Shown here piece after piece: positions 27,286-38,435 of a stretch of DNA of 64,000 nucleotides. The DNA lies in the NCBI GenBank assembly GCA_963978905.1, contig OZ022259.1:4402001-4466000 (forward strand), read 5' to 3'. The notes under the pieces are model-generated. The model searched no databases. It was not told the origin of the DNA and worked only from the letters and a program-made list of their open reading frames with translations. The stretch's first letter is position 1; each line of letters starts with the position of its first letter. Position numbers and translations under genes: made by a program. The stretch comes from Trichostrongylus colubriformis (Eukaryota > Nematoda > Chromadorea > Rhabditida > Trichostrongylidae).

Positions 27286-28075
27286 GTCCTCTTCATGTTG
27301 TTATCTCCACCATCCTTGCAAGCATGACTTATCATTACATGTCTTTCACGACGAATCTCACCTTAGACATTGGAATACTGCAAAAAATTTTTTCTGAATA
27401 TTAGTGAATTCCTCAGTCATTCCTCAATTTCTAAACCGTCTCTTGAAATTTCGTGTCGTGTCATTACGTCATTATACGGCACGTTTTCAGGCGATTAATG
27501 AATTACTGCTGAATATGCTCCAATTTTCAAACGGTCATCGTCATCGTCACTCACATCGACACAGTGTGCTTGAACTTGACAAATGCGGTGGTTTCGGTTC
27601 GAATTCCTCAATCCATGCAGGTACAGCTCCAACCATTCAAAAATGGTAATTGCATTGGAAATTACAACAAAAAGACTTCGTTAGCACTAGATGGACAGTG
27701 CTGACGATGGCATCTGCACGGACTTTGTCCCAGCTTTTCACTCTAGCCGTTTTGTTTCCGAGCATGATCGAACCAGCAGGTAGCAACCAAATCCTATTGG
27801 TCTTGAGCTCGAAGCCACAGTCAGCAATCGTCCTTGTGAAAGAGCGGGGCGCGATTACACCAGCTAGGGTCCACCCACACATCCAGCGTGACCTTTGCTC
27901 TAAAAAGCACTGTTGACGTGGGCCACTCACAGTAACCAGCACACACTCTTCATCGGTGGATTCTCCTCGCAGTTTGTTGAGTGTATTTTTGGGAGACCTC
28001 CTAGCCGATCACCTAGCCGATCAGTGATAGGTGGGTATGGATGTTTTTACGAGCATAAGCAAGGGTTGGGAATGG

Positions 28076-28328
28076 GGGGAGGTCGATTTGTCGAATTTTT
28101 GCGCGACCGCCCGCGGCGAGTGCGACTTATTTGTAGTTTTATCCGTTGAAGCAGCAACGAACCATAACATGTAAGAACTTCTGTAGCTTCCAACCTGCAA
28201 TCTTTGAAGGTCTCTCACGATATCAGTTCCCTGCATATGGAGCGCAATTCCAACCGACTGCAGCAAGTCGCGCTGACGGCGCCGCGAGTGCGACGCCGCG
28301 AAGCGGAAATTCAATCAATTGATCCCCA
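28076..28328. mobile_element. MITE family D, copy 1
   Basis: Left sub-terminal region GTCGAATTTTTGCGCGACCG and right CGCCGCGAGTGCGACGCCGC-GAAGCGGAAATTC are inverted counterparts. The outermost arms (GGAGGTCGATTTGTCG and CAATCAATTGATCCCC) are only roughly complementary. Non-coding interior. Confidence 0.65.
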
Positions 28329-29596
28329 CTCGGATATGGATACGGATTAAGGAATTTTGAAGCTCGAAAGAGTTAAAGAGATTCCTGTTGCTGTGTCCAA
28401 ATTCTGTGGCAGCCCAAAAAAGGGGCAACCTTGACAGTTACCCATAGGTCCTCTGCTCCAAAAGGTAGATAAGATAAGGGTAAAAGACTAAGGTGAGACT
28501 AAGATGCCTCATAAGCAATGAGAATAAGAAGGACCTGACATCAACTGTTTGACGGTCTACTTCAGTACCTTTACTGAAAAGTCATAGTAACTCGCGTTTC
28601 GATTATGAGCGTGATTCCCCAGATACCGAGATTCGCTGGACTGCTCCTACAGAACCACTTCATCACGTTCCCTCCTCAAATGGCCGTAATCGGCCAACAC
28701 TTACTTAGCCCTTCGCACTTCTGCAACTGTCAAATGAAAATTTTGTTGGAAATACTTCCACGTCCTGAACACATTTCCCACTATCCGGTTGCTGTATCCC
28801 GCGCTTGACAACTTCTTCAGCTCGCTGCCCTCAAATAACCGGCGTACCGGGTCAACCATTATTGTAAGAATGACGAAGGAATTACGAAACCGCTATTCAT
28901 TGCAGCGTTTTCATATTCAAGCGAACGGACGCAGGTCAATTTATATTCCACAACAAAAGTTATCGGAACAGAGACACTTTCAATGACACGAAAAACCAAA
29001 AATCACCGTTAACTATTCAAATAGTTGTTAGTGGTATTTCCACAACCACTTTACGGACGGCGGATATTTACCCAACGGTGGCCGACCAGAACACGCTCAA
29101 CACGTAGACAAATACGGCAATTTTTCTCAAGGTTTTCCGCTACGATCAAAGAGAAAGCCGTACGACCAAGCGGGATTTTTTCAGAATTCTTTTCTCTCAC
29201 ACGAAGTCATACCAACTCCAGCAAAAGGTCATTTTTCAGTTTCTCATCGTTCTTCTAGAACTGCGCTTGAAAAACCATGAAGGAGCATTCCAAGCGAGTA
29301 TTGTTTTGAAAAAGCGATCCTAGGCTGAATTTCTGATCAAATGCATCAAGGGAAGAGCACATCTCACCAGCCGATATCCCATTAGGGGCCAAATTTGGCA
29401 CGGAGATAAATATGACATCTTCTTGTCCAATATTAGTCGCGCTATCAGCAGACCGCTGAGAAAGGAACTGCTTCAACGCTCATCAGTCCTTCCGGAAAGC
29501 GCCTTGCATTTGACGTCCAATTAAAGATTCAGAGACTTGACTGAACATTTTTCTCCCACATTGACATAGAGCACTTCAAATCACTTTTCACCGGGT

Positions 29597-29982
29597 GTGT
29601 ACACTTATGACAATTTTTTTACATTTATGACAATTTTTTGCGCTTTGCGACGTCGCACTCGCGGCGCCATCAGCACAACTTGCCGCGGTCAGTAGGAATT
29701 CCGCTCAAGACGCAAGGGTCTGGTACCATGGAGCTCTTTTGAGAAATAGCTGTTTATCTCGTCATTATCTATGAAACAATAACTTTTGTGCCCTAAAAAG
29801 ACAAAATGGAGACATAAAAAGTAAAAGAAACGATAGCATCACATGATAATAATCCTAATTAAGGATTAGTTAATTCGACCGTAAAACTCCAAAGGGAGTG
29901 GTGTAACGCCTCGCACACACGCGAACAAATCCGCAGCGCCGCTCGTCGCACGGCTGCGCGAAAATTTGTCATAAGTGTATAC
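29597..29982. mobile_element. MITE family D, copy 2
   Basis: Outer arms GTACACTTATGACAATTTTT and AAATTTGTCATAAGTGTATA pair with each other. Inside them the left side shows the family core CTTTGCGACGTCGCACTCGC. The left arm is partly duplicated (ACATTTATGACAATTTTTTG follows). The arms differ from those of the other family D copies. Confidence 0.7.
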
Positions 29983-30518
29983 GTCCCTTTTCACCAAGGA
30001 AACGCGATACTCACGAATTAGCCCAGGTGAGAAGAAAAGCGTATCGGTTGGCGATACACACTGAATCCACGGACTGTGTAGTACTAACGATAGTAGTGTA
30101 ACAGTTGAGATGGAAACGATTAAAAAATTCGCAGAATTAGGACACCCGCTTTCACGTCTTTTGCTTCAACGATAGATGTGATGCAGTCAGCGAGAGCAGC
30201 CAAGCTACCCAGTTGAGAGCGATGCCCCGCCCTGCATAGTCATTCGGCCGTCTCAAGCCGCACATCCGTACCCAATAGAACCAATAGAAACCCTAAGCAC
30301 GCTTCTCAGGCGAGTTTCGCCACTGATCATGCCGTCTCCCAGTTCTGCTTTCTCTCAACACTCGTTATGGTGTCTGTAAAGAAACAGGCCACAAAAATTT
30401 AGTTGTTTTTTTTTCGACATCCCTACCATTGTTCATCATTACCAACAATTTCCCACTTGAAAATCTCTTCTAAATCACTACCGAGATGTTTGATTCCTCA
30501 AAAAATACCAACTTTCAG

Positions 30519-33500
30519 ATCCACTGTTCACCCATCATTCCTCCCTTAGCAGTCTGCCATCAAGCTCATCACTCAGTCCACATAATGAGATCACCTCTTA
30601 CAATGCCCGATGTCTCCGAAGTCTCAAAAGGAGCGGTATTCGGTAAGTTTCAAGCGATGCACTCAGGCACAACTGATTAAATAGTACCGATACTATCGAC
30701 GACTACCGCATTCCAGTTTACTCGAATTCTTGATTTCATCCGGTGGCCATGGTTTTTGCTGTCCCTTATGATCAGCCAAATAATGAGTAGGGATGACTTA
30801 TCGGCTTGGAGCAAACCCTGCTGGTCGCGCCAGCCCTTCAAATGAGTTCCGTTTGAATTTATGAATGCGCATTTGGCCATCCTATGACCGCAGGGGACAG
30901 CTAATATGTACCCTCCAAACAACGTTGACACCAAATAATGAACTATGATGAATGAAAAAATTGAATTGGATAGGGCTCATGCGGATTTTAGTATGACGCA
31001 GGATCATACATGGAATGAGTAAGTCTATTAGAGGACGTAATTCAGGTTGATGAAGTAATCAATTTTTTTCGAAATTGCCCCAGGAATCCTCATCGACTAA
31101 TCCATCTTGAATGATTTCTTAGTCGACTACGTGATCTCTTCAAAAATGGTTCAGTTGTAAACTTACTCGAGTTCTAATAGCGCACCATTGAGTGTAAATA
31201 AAATAAATGAATAAATAATGAATTGATAATTCTACTTTGTACTAGGCCGCAATACTGTGTCCATCAATCGACAATCTTTCACAGAGATCAATAAAGTCCA
31301 AGAAAGTTAGGTTTATCCACGTATAACGTGGAAACCAGAAGGCTCCCATGAGTCGTTCATCAGCGTTCAGAGTATATAACGTATGATATTTTTGCGTCAT
31401 TTTCCCCACAATTTTCTATAAGCTTCCAGACATTTGACTGGGTGGAATTCACGGAAGTCGCCCGGTACAAAAGTTCACTTGCATTATTCCAATCTCGACA
31501 GAGATGACGATTTCGAAGAGGATTTTGATTGCTAGCATAGCCAGGGGTCCAGCGCGAACGACGAGGCCATGAAACTCAGCTACGATGACATGACATCAAG
31601 TACACATTTTATCATGTTTTTCTCTCACTTTGAAAATTTACTCGTCACAAATTTTGGTCGATCTCCAAATATTAAATACATTCCAAAATATCATTATGAA
31701 TGAATTAATAACAAAAATAATTTTCAAAAATTGGTCTTTTTTGGCATAATTTGTAGTGTGGAAGATAGATATGAAAAAGAAAAAAGAAAATAATGCAAAA
31801 TTTTCTCTACAGCCCATTATTTGGAGCTGCTCTATTCAAAACAGACAAATATTGAGCATGGCAACAACACGGCACACGGCATTGAGCAACAATAGCGATT
31901 ATTCCAGTATAATTCGATCCGAACGATTACAATAACTATGAAGTAAAATTCAATTGTGATGGTTCCATTTCCAGAATCACTCCTGAAGATATTTACCAGC
32001 TACGACGAGAGCTACAAGCCGACTATGCTTCACAGCGGACGGTTACGGACCGAAAACGATGCCTACGTGAAGCGTGTTCAACGTTGCTCGAACTGCGCAG
32101 TGAATTACTTGATGAACAAAGACGGAGTACGTGAAGGATTCATAGTTAGATTTGCCCCAGATTCATTTCAAATTTTCGAAAGACAAAACTCTTGAAAAAT
32201 GAATAATAACTTTGGGAAGGGCTCAGCAGCTAATCGACGGGCGGGTGGGGGTCGATTGGTCGAATTTTCGCTTCGCGACGTCGCACTCGCGGCGTCGTCA
32301 GTACGAGTCGTTTTAGAATTCCGCTCAAGACGCGAAGGGCTGGTACTGTGAAGGATCTTCACAGAGTGCAGTTCGTAATCTTCGAAAGTCTGCTGTTTGA
32401 ACAGATAAAGCTGCAAACGACTCGCACTCGCAGTGCCGCTGGCCGCGGGCGGCCGCGCGAAAATTCGACCAATCGACCCCCACCCCCGACGGACCCGATC
32501 ATTCACTAGAGATGGTTAGAACTTTCCATAGAAGTTCTGCTTGGAAACCTAGGCGTTTCAATAGAATTTGGAGTAGCCATTACAGATATGAGAATCAAAA
32601 TTGCAAAATGCCGTTGAAAACCGACTTGGCCGGTACTTTGCTTGACATGTCTCATCAAGTGTCTGACCTTGCGGCCACCCACCGTCTACCACTTCTAGAG
32701 CGAGATGTCGACCGCAAAGCCCGTTGGTACCCACAGGGTTAGCCCCGCTGATGAGCCACACCAAGCAAAGTTTTGGGCCTATGAGTCATCGAAAGCAATA
32801 GACCCCTTCTGACTCGTTTCCCAACGGCGTTTTGTAGTTTTGATCTCCATATTTGCTACTTTTATTCGAAACTCTATTGGCACACTTAGATTTTCATTTA
32901 AAGTTCCTTGGGAAGTTGAAAGAGGCCCAAAACTTTCTTGGGAAGTTCCTTGGGAAGTTGAAACCCTTTTCTGGTGAAAAATGGTGCGAACGCCCTCCTG
33001 TCGTAGTGCACCTTGTGGCTTCACATAGCTAGTATGGAGGCCCCGTTAATCAACCCTCCCTCAACGATACATTTCATGCACGCTCACGAAAAGTAACTCA
33101 AGGTCGCTAGAGACGTTTTTGTCACATCCCCGGTGCTCAAGGGGGCGGGGACGACCGTTCGTCTAGCGGAAGGAAACGGGTTTCAAAGAAGCGATGTTCC
33201 TAAGGAGATTTTGCAGTAAATGCCTAATCCAGCACATCATTTGGTACGTCCACCGTCATTGAGTCAGTAAATTGGGAGTTCTAAAATCGATTTGGCAAAT
33301 TCTCATATAACTGCCTTCAGGTGACCCATCGATGCCATTTTTTATATTCGAATACCAAGCGTTTCTGTGTTGGATTTATACAACTATTCGATTCGCTGGT
33401 TTCACTAGCGAAATGGAACGACATTTCCGTGAGATGAAGGTAATTTCAAAAGTTATTATTATGATACTAAACATCTGAGAATGAAATACAGCACCTCAGC

Positions 33501-36486
33501 CTCCATTTACTAGACCTTATAGCAGAGGGTGACAGTACCGCAACTTTTTTGAATAAATTAGACTTTTTTGAACAAATTATGTTTACCCCAAATGCTAATC
33601 AGAACCTCTAGCTGACACATGAAGACGTATTCATACTCGGCGACTGTTCAGTGCGAAGGCAAGGTCTCGCAGGACTCAACGCAACCGCTTCGCGGGCTCC
33701 GCATCCGTGTATGTCGTTGCGTTCACTAGCGTTTGCCCAGGTGCCGCTGATATGTATTGATCACAGAGTTTGGGCGCGGTTGCGTAATTCGCCATTGCAG
33801 TGAATGAGTATGAAGGCGAGCCTATTGAAATATATCAATTTTGCCATTGTACTCACAAAAGCAGGGCGGAGGTGGTGTAGTGACAGGTGGCGCACACTCC
33901 ACTCTCATTATGCGTGGATCAAATCCCGCATCAACTCCCGCCCAGACCAATCAAGCCTTCCATCCTTACGGGATCGGCAAATTGGTACCAAACTCGTCTG
34001 GGAGGATAAAAGCACTGACTTGTACATCGGCTGGCCACCGCAAGTCATTGCATAGGCCACATCACATTCACCAGCCCGATTCTGAATGGGACTAGGATGT
34101 GCGGCGCACCCCAGGAAGGGACTGATTAACGCCAAAAACTTTATCCTCGATCCTTCAACTCACAAAAGCACACCATTCGCATTTTGTACTTCCACAAAAA
34201 TCAGTGTGGCTGCCTTTAACTCGTTTGTCGAGTACCTACACGTGTTATAAATGCCATGGAAGTATCGGTGGATACTTGCACAGATAGGTACTGGGTGTGT
34301 GCCAATAGGTCAGAAAATTCGCGTGGCGACGTGTGACGCATGACGTATGGGAGCAGGCTAGAGGTGCCGTATTCTTGGATCTTGGAGCGATTGCGCTAAA
34401 AATGAAGTATAGGGCACTTAACTGAGACGGTGTTCGGAGGCCTCACCCATCTCATCACACTGCAGAGGCCGCGGAGCGATCTTTCTGTAATGGCACACAC
34501 ATAGAGCTCCTAATGCATCACCATTTCAAGCGCCCTATGGCGCGAGTACGCCCTTCAGTGGCTGCTCACCTGACACCATCACACTACAGTATCTTACGTA
34601 ACTCACTGATCCTATACGGGTGTGTCTACGTACGACAAAAAATCGCGTGGCCACCCGCAGAGGGTGCGAGTGCCAGTGGCAACGCATGGCAGCCTTCATG
34701 CGAGGCAATGTGGCATGGAAGGAGGAGGCAGGGTGGCATAGATGCAGGAGGCAGGCGGCATGGGCGGAAGTGCAGAGGTGTCACAGCCACGCTCTACCGA
34801 GTTCCCAAGGGCAATCGATTTGGCAAGTAGTATTGGTGGCGCCGCGAGTGCGACGCCGCGAAGCGATTTTTTGTCGTAAGTAGACGCACCCATCCGATAT
34901 CAGTCCACATACCTCGTTATAAAGCATATAGTGACCAACCCATCTAAACAAACGAACTTTCAGGAGCACCACCGTATCCTGCTATCAGCCCTACCTCCAC
35001 GCGGTGAACACTTCTTACTGGCGGTTCTACGCTTCTCACAGATGTGTGTCGAGTATGCCGCGTTGTGCGACGATGAAGCATTACAATGGTGCCGCCTAGC
35101 CTATGCAAGAAGTAAGTCGGCAGTCTAGCAATTCCTATTTCATTAAAGGCACCGGAAAGAGTAAATTTGGCAGACTTATGTGAGAGAAGGGGTGCTCAGC
35201 AATGTAACAGTAGAGGAAGAACGAGACAAAACGGCGAAAAACCTGAAAATAGGAACCCGGAAACCCCCACTCTCTCCCGCATCCTTCTGCGTCACTAGCC
35301 GTGGCGGACTGCAGACGGACGAAGCGGCGAAATCAGCCGGCCGTGAACGCTGCCCCGCCTTCCACGGCAATCGCCCGCCTGCAGGAGTGCAGGTCGACAC
35401 GCCGTGCTAAGACCCCAAGCCGGGCTTTTTCATTGCGAGTTTCGCCCACATCACCTCTTCTGGTCTAGGTCTGTTTTCACAGAACATGTATTCACAGTTC
35501 TCAGTTTTCCCTTACCCCTCCCGCTGCCTTTAAGTCTCATCGGTAATCAGTAACTTCCAATCGGAAACACTCAATGAGGCCTTACTATCGATTTTCGCCG
35601 CGTCAAACTTGCATTGTTGAGAACCAATGATAGTATATGTATCTTAAGAGACCCTTTGAAAATCCACTAAATTTGAACTAATTTCCAGATCTACCACGGA
35701 AAAAATCGTCGGCATCCAATACTACTCGAAGTGCATCGTCGCTAAGCTCTTCGTCTTCATCATCAGATGTCGATGAAGTCCTTGCCAGGTAATAAATTGA
35801 ATTTTTAACTTTGATTGCAATGAACAGGATTTATGTTGCAAAACGAAACGTGAGCCCTTTATAAAAATTCTATGATCGCGAGGGCGTGGGCCAGGACACT
35901 TGGACCGAGTCCCGCCAACCTGACTGAATTCGAGTGTCCTGTCCTACACCCGCTCTACAAGTCCTTCAGCTGCTTTGAACCAGACGACTCACATCAGGGA
36001 CATTACGGGACCCTATACACCGAGGCTTCTATGTCCATTCCCATGATTCGCAGGGACTCATTCCGGTTTAGGAATACAGTAAGCGGCAGTAAATATACAG
36101 CGATGGCAGTCTTTCCCGACGTATACACCAAAAGTGGCGTCGACACGTGTTCGCTTAGCCCATTTTACCTGCGCTTCGCTACTGTCAATTAAAAGTAAAC
36201 AACTAAACTTTTCCAGACGAGATTCTGAACGTATTGCCGCAATGCTACTGGATTTACGTAGCAATATATCCGAAATCGAACTTGGAATGGCTTTGAGTAT
36301 TGGCGATAGTACTGGTGAAAAACTGGTATGTTAACACGCCAACAAGCAGAATTCTACGGTGCTATTGCTAATTTCTAGAATGATTTATATCGAAAATGTA
36401 CAGTATGTAGTATCACCCTTCGATTTGTTGCCCCTGTGTTCGGGTTTTTCTGTTGTCTAAATATTTATTGTCATACAAAACCATAA
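30519..36486 (+). CDS. Seven-exon gene, helical Ser-rich protein, 5' incomplete
   Basis: Exons: 30519-30642, 31975-32126, 33321-33439, 34964-35111, 35689-35788, 36217-36325 and 36379-36486 (TAA). Each starts after AG in a pyrimidine-rich tract and ends at GT, and all six junction phases agree, giving 286 codons plus stop. One base must come from a missing earlier exon. The product starts with a Ser-rich stretch and a basic segment (NARCLRSLKRSGI). Three helical exons follow (ITPEDIYQLRRELQ; a Trp/Phe-rich segment; LLSALPPRGEHFLLAVLRFS with several Cys), then a poly-Ser linker and a second helical segment. The last exon is Cys-rich and hydrophobic (ITLRFVAPVFGFFCC), possibly a tail anchor with a short lumenal end. 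Family not recognised. The last exon is the least certain, because its only support is phase and acceptor. Introns carry a SINE and MITEs. Confidence 0.65.
32243..32485. mobile_element. MITE family D, copy 3 (intronic)
   Basis: Arms GGTCGATTGGTCGAATTTTC and GAAAATTCGACCAATCGACC are perfect inverse complements and extend outward into G-rich/C-rich tracts. Next inside is the family core TTCGCGACGTCGCACTCGCG on the left and its GC-rich counterpart on the right. It sits in an intron of the seven-exon gene. Confidence 0.85.
33861..34130 (+). mobile_element. tRNA-derived SINE (second family), intronic
   Basis: A tRNA-like head has an A-box-like TGGTGTAGTGACAGGTGG and a B-box GGATCAAATCC about 40 bases downstream. 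A possible acceptor pairing GGCGGAG/CTCCCGCC is imperfect. A unique body follows (GGCAAATTGGTACCAAACTC, GGAGGATAAAAGCACTGACT). It is unrelated to the SINE at 8-10 kb. Reading frames across it are incidental. Confidence 0.65.
34618..34891. mobile_element. MITE family D, copy 4 (intronic)
   Basis: Arms GGGTGTGTCTACGTACGACA (left) and TGTCGTAAGTAGACGCACCC (right) pair with two mismatches and differ from copies 1-3 and 6. The right sub-terminal core GGCGCCGCGAGTGCGACGCC-GCGAAGCG is the family signature. A CATGGAAGGAGGAGGCAGG interior separates the arms. Confidence 0.8.
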
Positions 36487-36937
36487 AGTGTGAATAACAA
36501 TGCTTGTTCTCATTAATCACAACGAATCTATGTGTATATGCTTACGAGAAACGACAAAATATTCAATCAAATGTCCAAAAGCTTTGCTTCCAGTGCCAAA
36601 GGTGTGAGCGTGCAACAATCCAGTCAATTCATTTGACAATTTAGGCAATAAAGCTTAGCGGAGCGAGACACGGCAACACACAGCTAACTCACAAGAACAT
36701 GGAGGGAGAGAGACCCAAATGGCTCACTAGGCCACACGAGTTGGGTCACCGCACACCGTTGCGAATTGGTTTGGTTCCGCTGTGAATTGATCCCGATGGG
36801 ACCAGCAAGAACTGCTGCGCGCAGTAACCTTACAATATGACCCGATGGCCCAGCTGAACGATTCTTATGCGCATCGAAACCTGGGTGAAATCCTGAGATT
36901 TTTGCTTACAAGCAATGAATCACTTGATTATCAAGTA
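36487..36937. other. Intergenic, 3' flank of the seven-exon gene
   Basis: The only poly(A)-like signal soon after the stop is a weak AATAAC near 36494. The rest has no open frame of note and no repeat that I recognise. Confidence 0.4.
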
Positions 36938-36940
36938 TAA

Positions 36941-37583
36941 GGCCGCGTTTATACTTTGCGCACCGGCGGCGACGGCGTCAAAATCATATGCCTGCCGCCG
37001 ACAACGGCGGTAATCCGGTAATGCGCTCCGTTTGTAAAACCTGTGACCCATCCACGCTACAGTATGGTGACGCCTTTAAAAATGGAAACACTGAATCTCT
37101 GGCTATTGTAAGTTGTAACTGTAAGTTGCTGTAACTTTCACAGTAGAACTTTCTCTTGGAAGTGTTGAAAGGTGTACAAGTAGATTCTTGAAAAGCAATA
37201 TGCCGAAAGGCACCTATTTGGGCCCGCCATGTGGATGATGTAATTGTGGCAGGATTTGAAAGCAGCAAACAATCCCCTTGTTTGTTACCTGTTAGAGGCA
37301 AAAGGCACAACAGCAGAAAGGAAATTAACAATCATTACGTTTTTGAGGAAAGCAGCAACAAATGCAAAACAACAACACACCTGAAAGAAGTCCCCGGGAG
37401 TCAAGCGCATTCACAACCCACAATGCCTAAAGATTCAGCGTTTCCAATTTCTAAAGGCATTGCCATGCTGTCGAGTGATTGGGTCATAAATTTTACAAAC
37501 GGAGCGCATTACCGAATTGCCGCTGTCGTCGGCGGCGGGCATATGATTTTGACGCCGTCGCCGCGCAAAGTATGAACGCGGCC
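36941..37583. mobile_element. Palindromic element, TAA target duplication
   Basis: 643 bp with about 170-bp terminal inverted repeats. The left starts GGCCGCGTTTATACTTTGCG, and the right ends in its inverse, CGCAAAGTATGAACGCGGCC. It is flanked by TAA at 36938-36940 and 37584-37586. A 3-bp TWA target duplication is the usual signature of PIF/Harbinger elements (family knowledge). The interior encodes no recognisable transposase, so this is a non-autonomous member. Shorter relatives lie at 41.35 and 47.2 kb. Confidence 0.85.
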
Positions 37584-37586
37584 TAA

Positions 37587-38429
37587 CCCTGAACCTCGCC
37601 ACTGCAAGAGACACATGAACCCGAAGAACCCGTGATCAAAGGGGAATTACGTCGACGAAAAGCAGTAAACGTGATCAGATTCAAACCTGAGTACACCCAG
37701 TTTATCAGACTATCCTCTATCTTATTCCCAAGGCATGGTCAAATCAAATTTATATGAATTTTGTAGAGATTTCTAGGATTAAAAGTGTGTCACAAATCAC
37801 CTAGTCCTGCAGCGAACTTCACAGGTCAAGCTCCAGCAGGGTTCCTCCTGCACGACAAACTATTCCAATTAAAATCCTATCACTATCTCTCATTCTATAG
37901 ACCGCTTAACCACATGTTCAGATGCACTGCCCGATGGGGAGATTCATAAATCGTAAACATAGGAGTGATGGACATTTCCTGACGAATCGTGGTCTCGCTA
38001 ATTACGTTCGTCATGTTATTAGAAAAATATCCAGCATGTACTCATTTTTACACAGCCTCTCAGACGAATTTATATCAACATTATTAAAAAAGACAAAGCA
38101 AAACATGATATCAAAACATCATTTGAAGAAAAACAAGAAATGTCTCCAGATCACCGTCAAGGTGCACATCATGTAACGCTGAAGTCTGTTCGCGAGAAGT
38201 ATAATCTTCAAAAGAACAAAGAGGTAATGTCAAAACTCCCATTTTTAGACCTCATAATCTACTCTTGATGTTGCCTGTTATATCAAGCATCTAAAGAATA
38301 CACTTCAGGATAGGGTTTCAATGGAATTCCTCAATCTGTACAACATATTCACACTGGCCTCACAATCAGCAAAATATGGTAGCATGCAAGAACAAATGGC
38401 GTAGGACACGTACCACCAACATCACAACA
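37587..38429. other. Intergenic between element and RSRC2-like gene
   Basis: An 84-codon plus-strand frame (37922-38176) is Lys-rich and has no splice or family support. Otherwise nothing is seen. Confidence 0.4.
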
Positions 38430-38435
38430 TTTATT
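38430..38435 (-). terminator. Poly(A) signal overlapping the stop codon
   Basis: On the minus strand the last codons of the RSRC2-like gene read CAT CAA TAA ATG, so the stop TAA lies inside AATAAA. Cleavage 10-20 bases downstream would leave a very short 3' UTR. Nematode 3' UTRs can be short, but an overlap of signal and stop is notable. Confidence 0.7.

Larger units (their letters stand above)
26589..30518. other. Intergenic, elements but no complete gene
   Basis: Holds a stem-loop at 27216-27285, two family D elements (28.1 and 29.6 kb) and an ORF pair on opposite strands at 27637-27942 that I cannot assign. An upstream exon of the 30.5-36.5 kb gene should lie here or further left. A donor-like CAG/GTGAGA at about 30025 is one option, but no ATG-bearing exon was convincing. 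Confidence 0.4.

Noticed and set aside
27637..27942. Opposite-strand 88- and 101-codon frames that look mildly protein-like
   Set aside because: I could not decide on a strand, found no splice context, and could not name a domain.
35180..35410. 76-codon frame and hairpin-like GGGCTTTTT resembling a bacterial terminator
   Set aside because: It lies in an intron of a spliced eukaryotic gene. The T-run is short and there is no bacterial context.
35872..36192. 106-codon frame between exons 5 and 6 of the seven-exon gene
   Set aside because: No flanking acceptor/donor pair fits the gene's phases. The sequence looks like a dispersed repeat.
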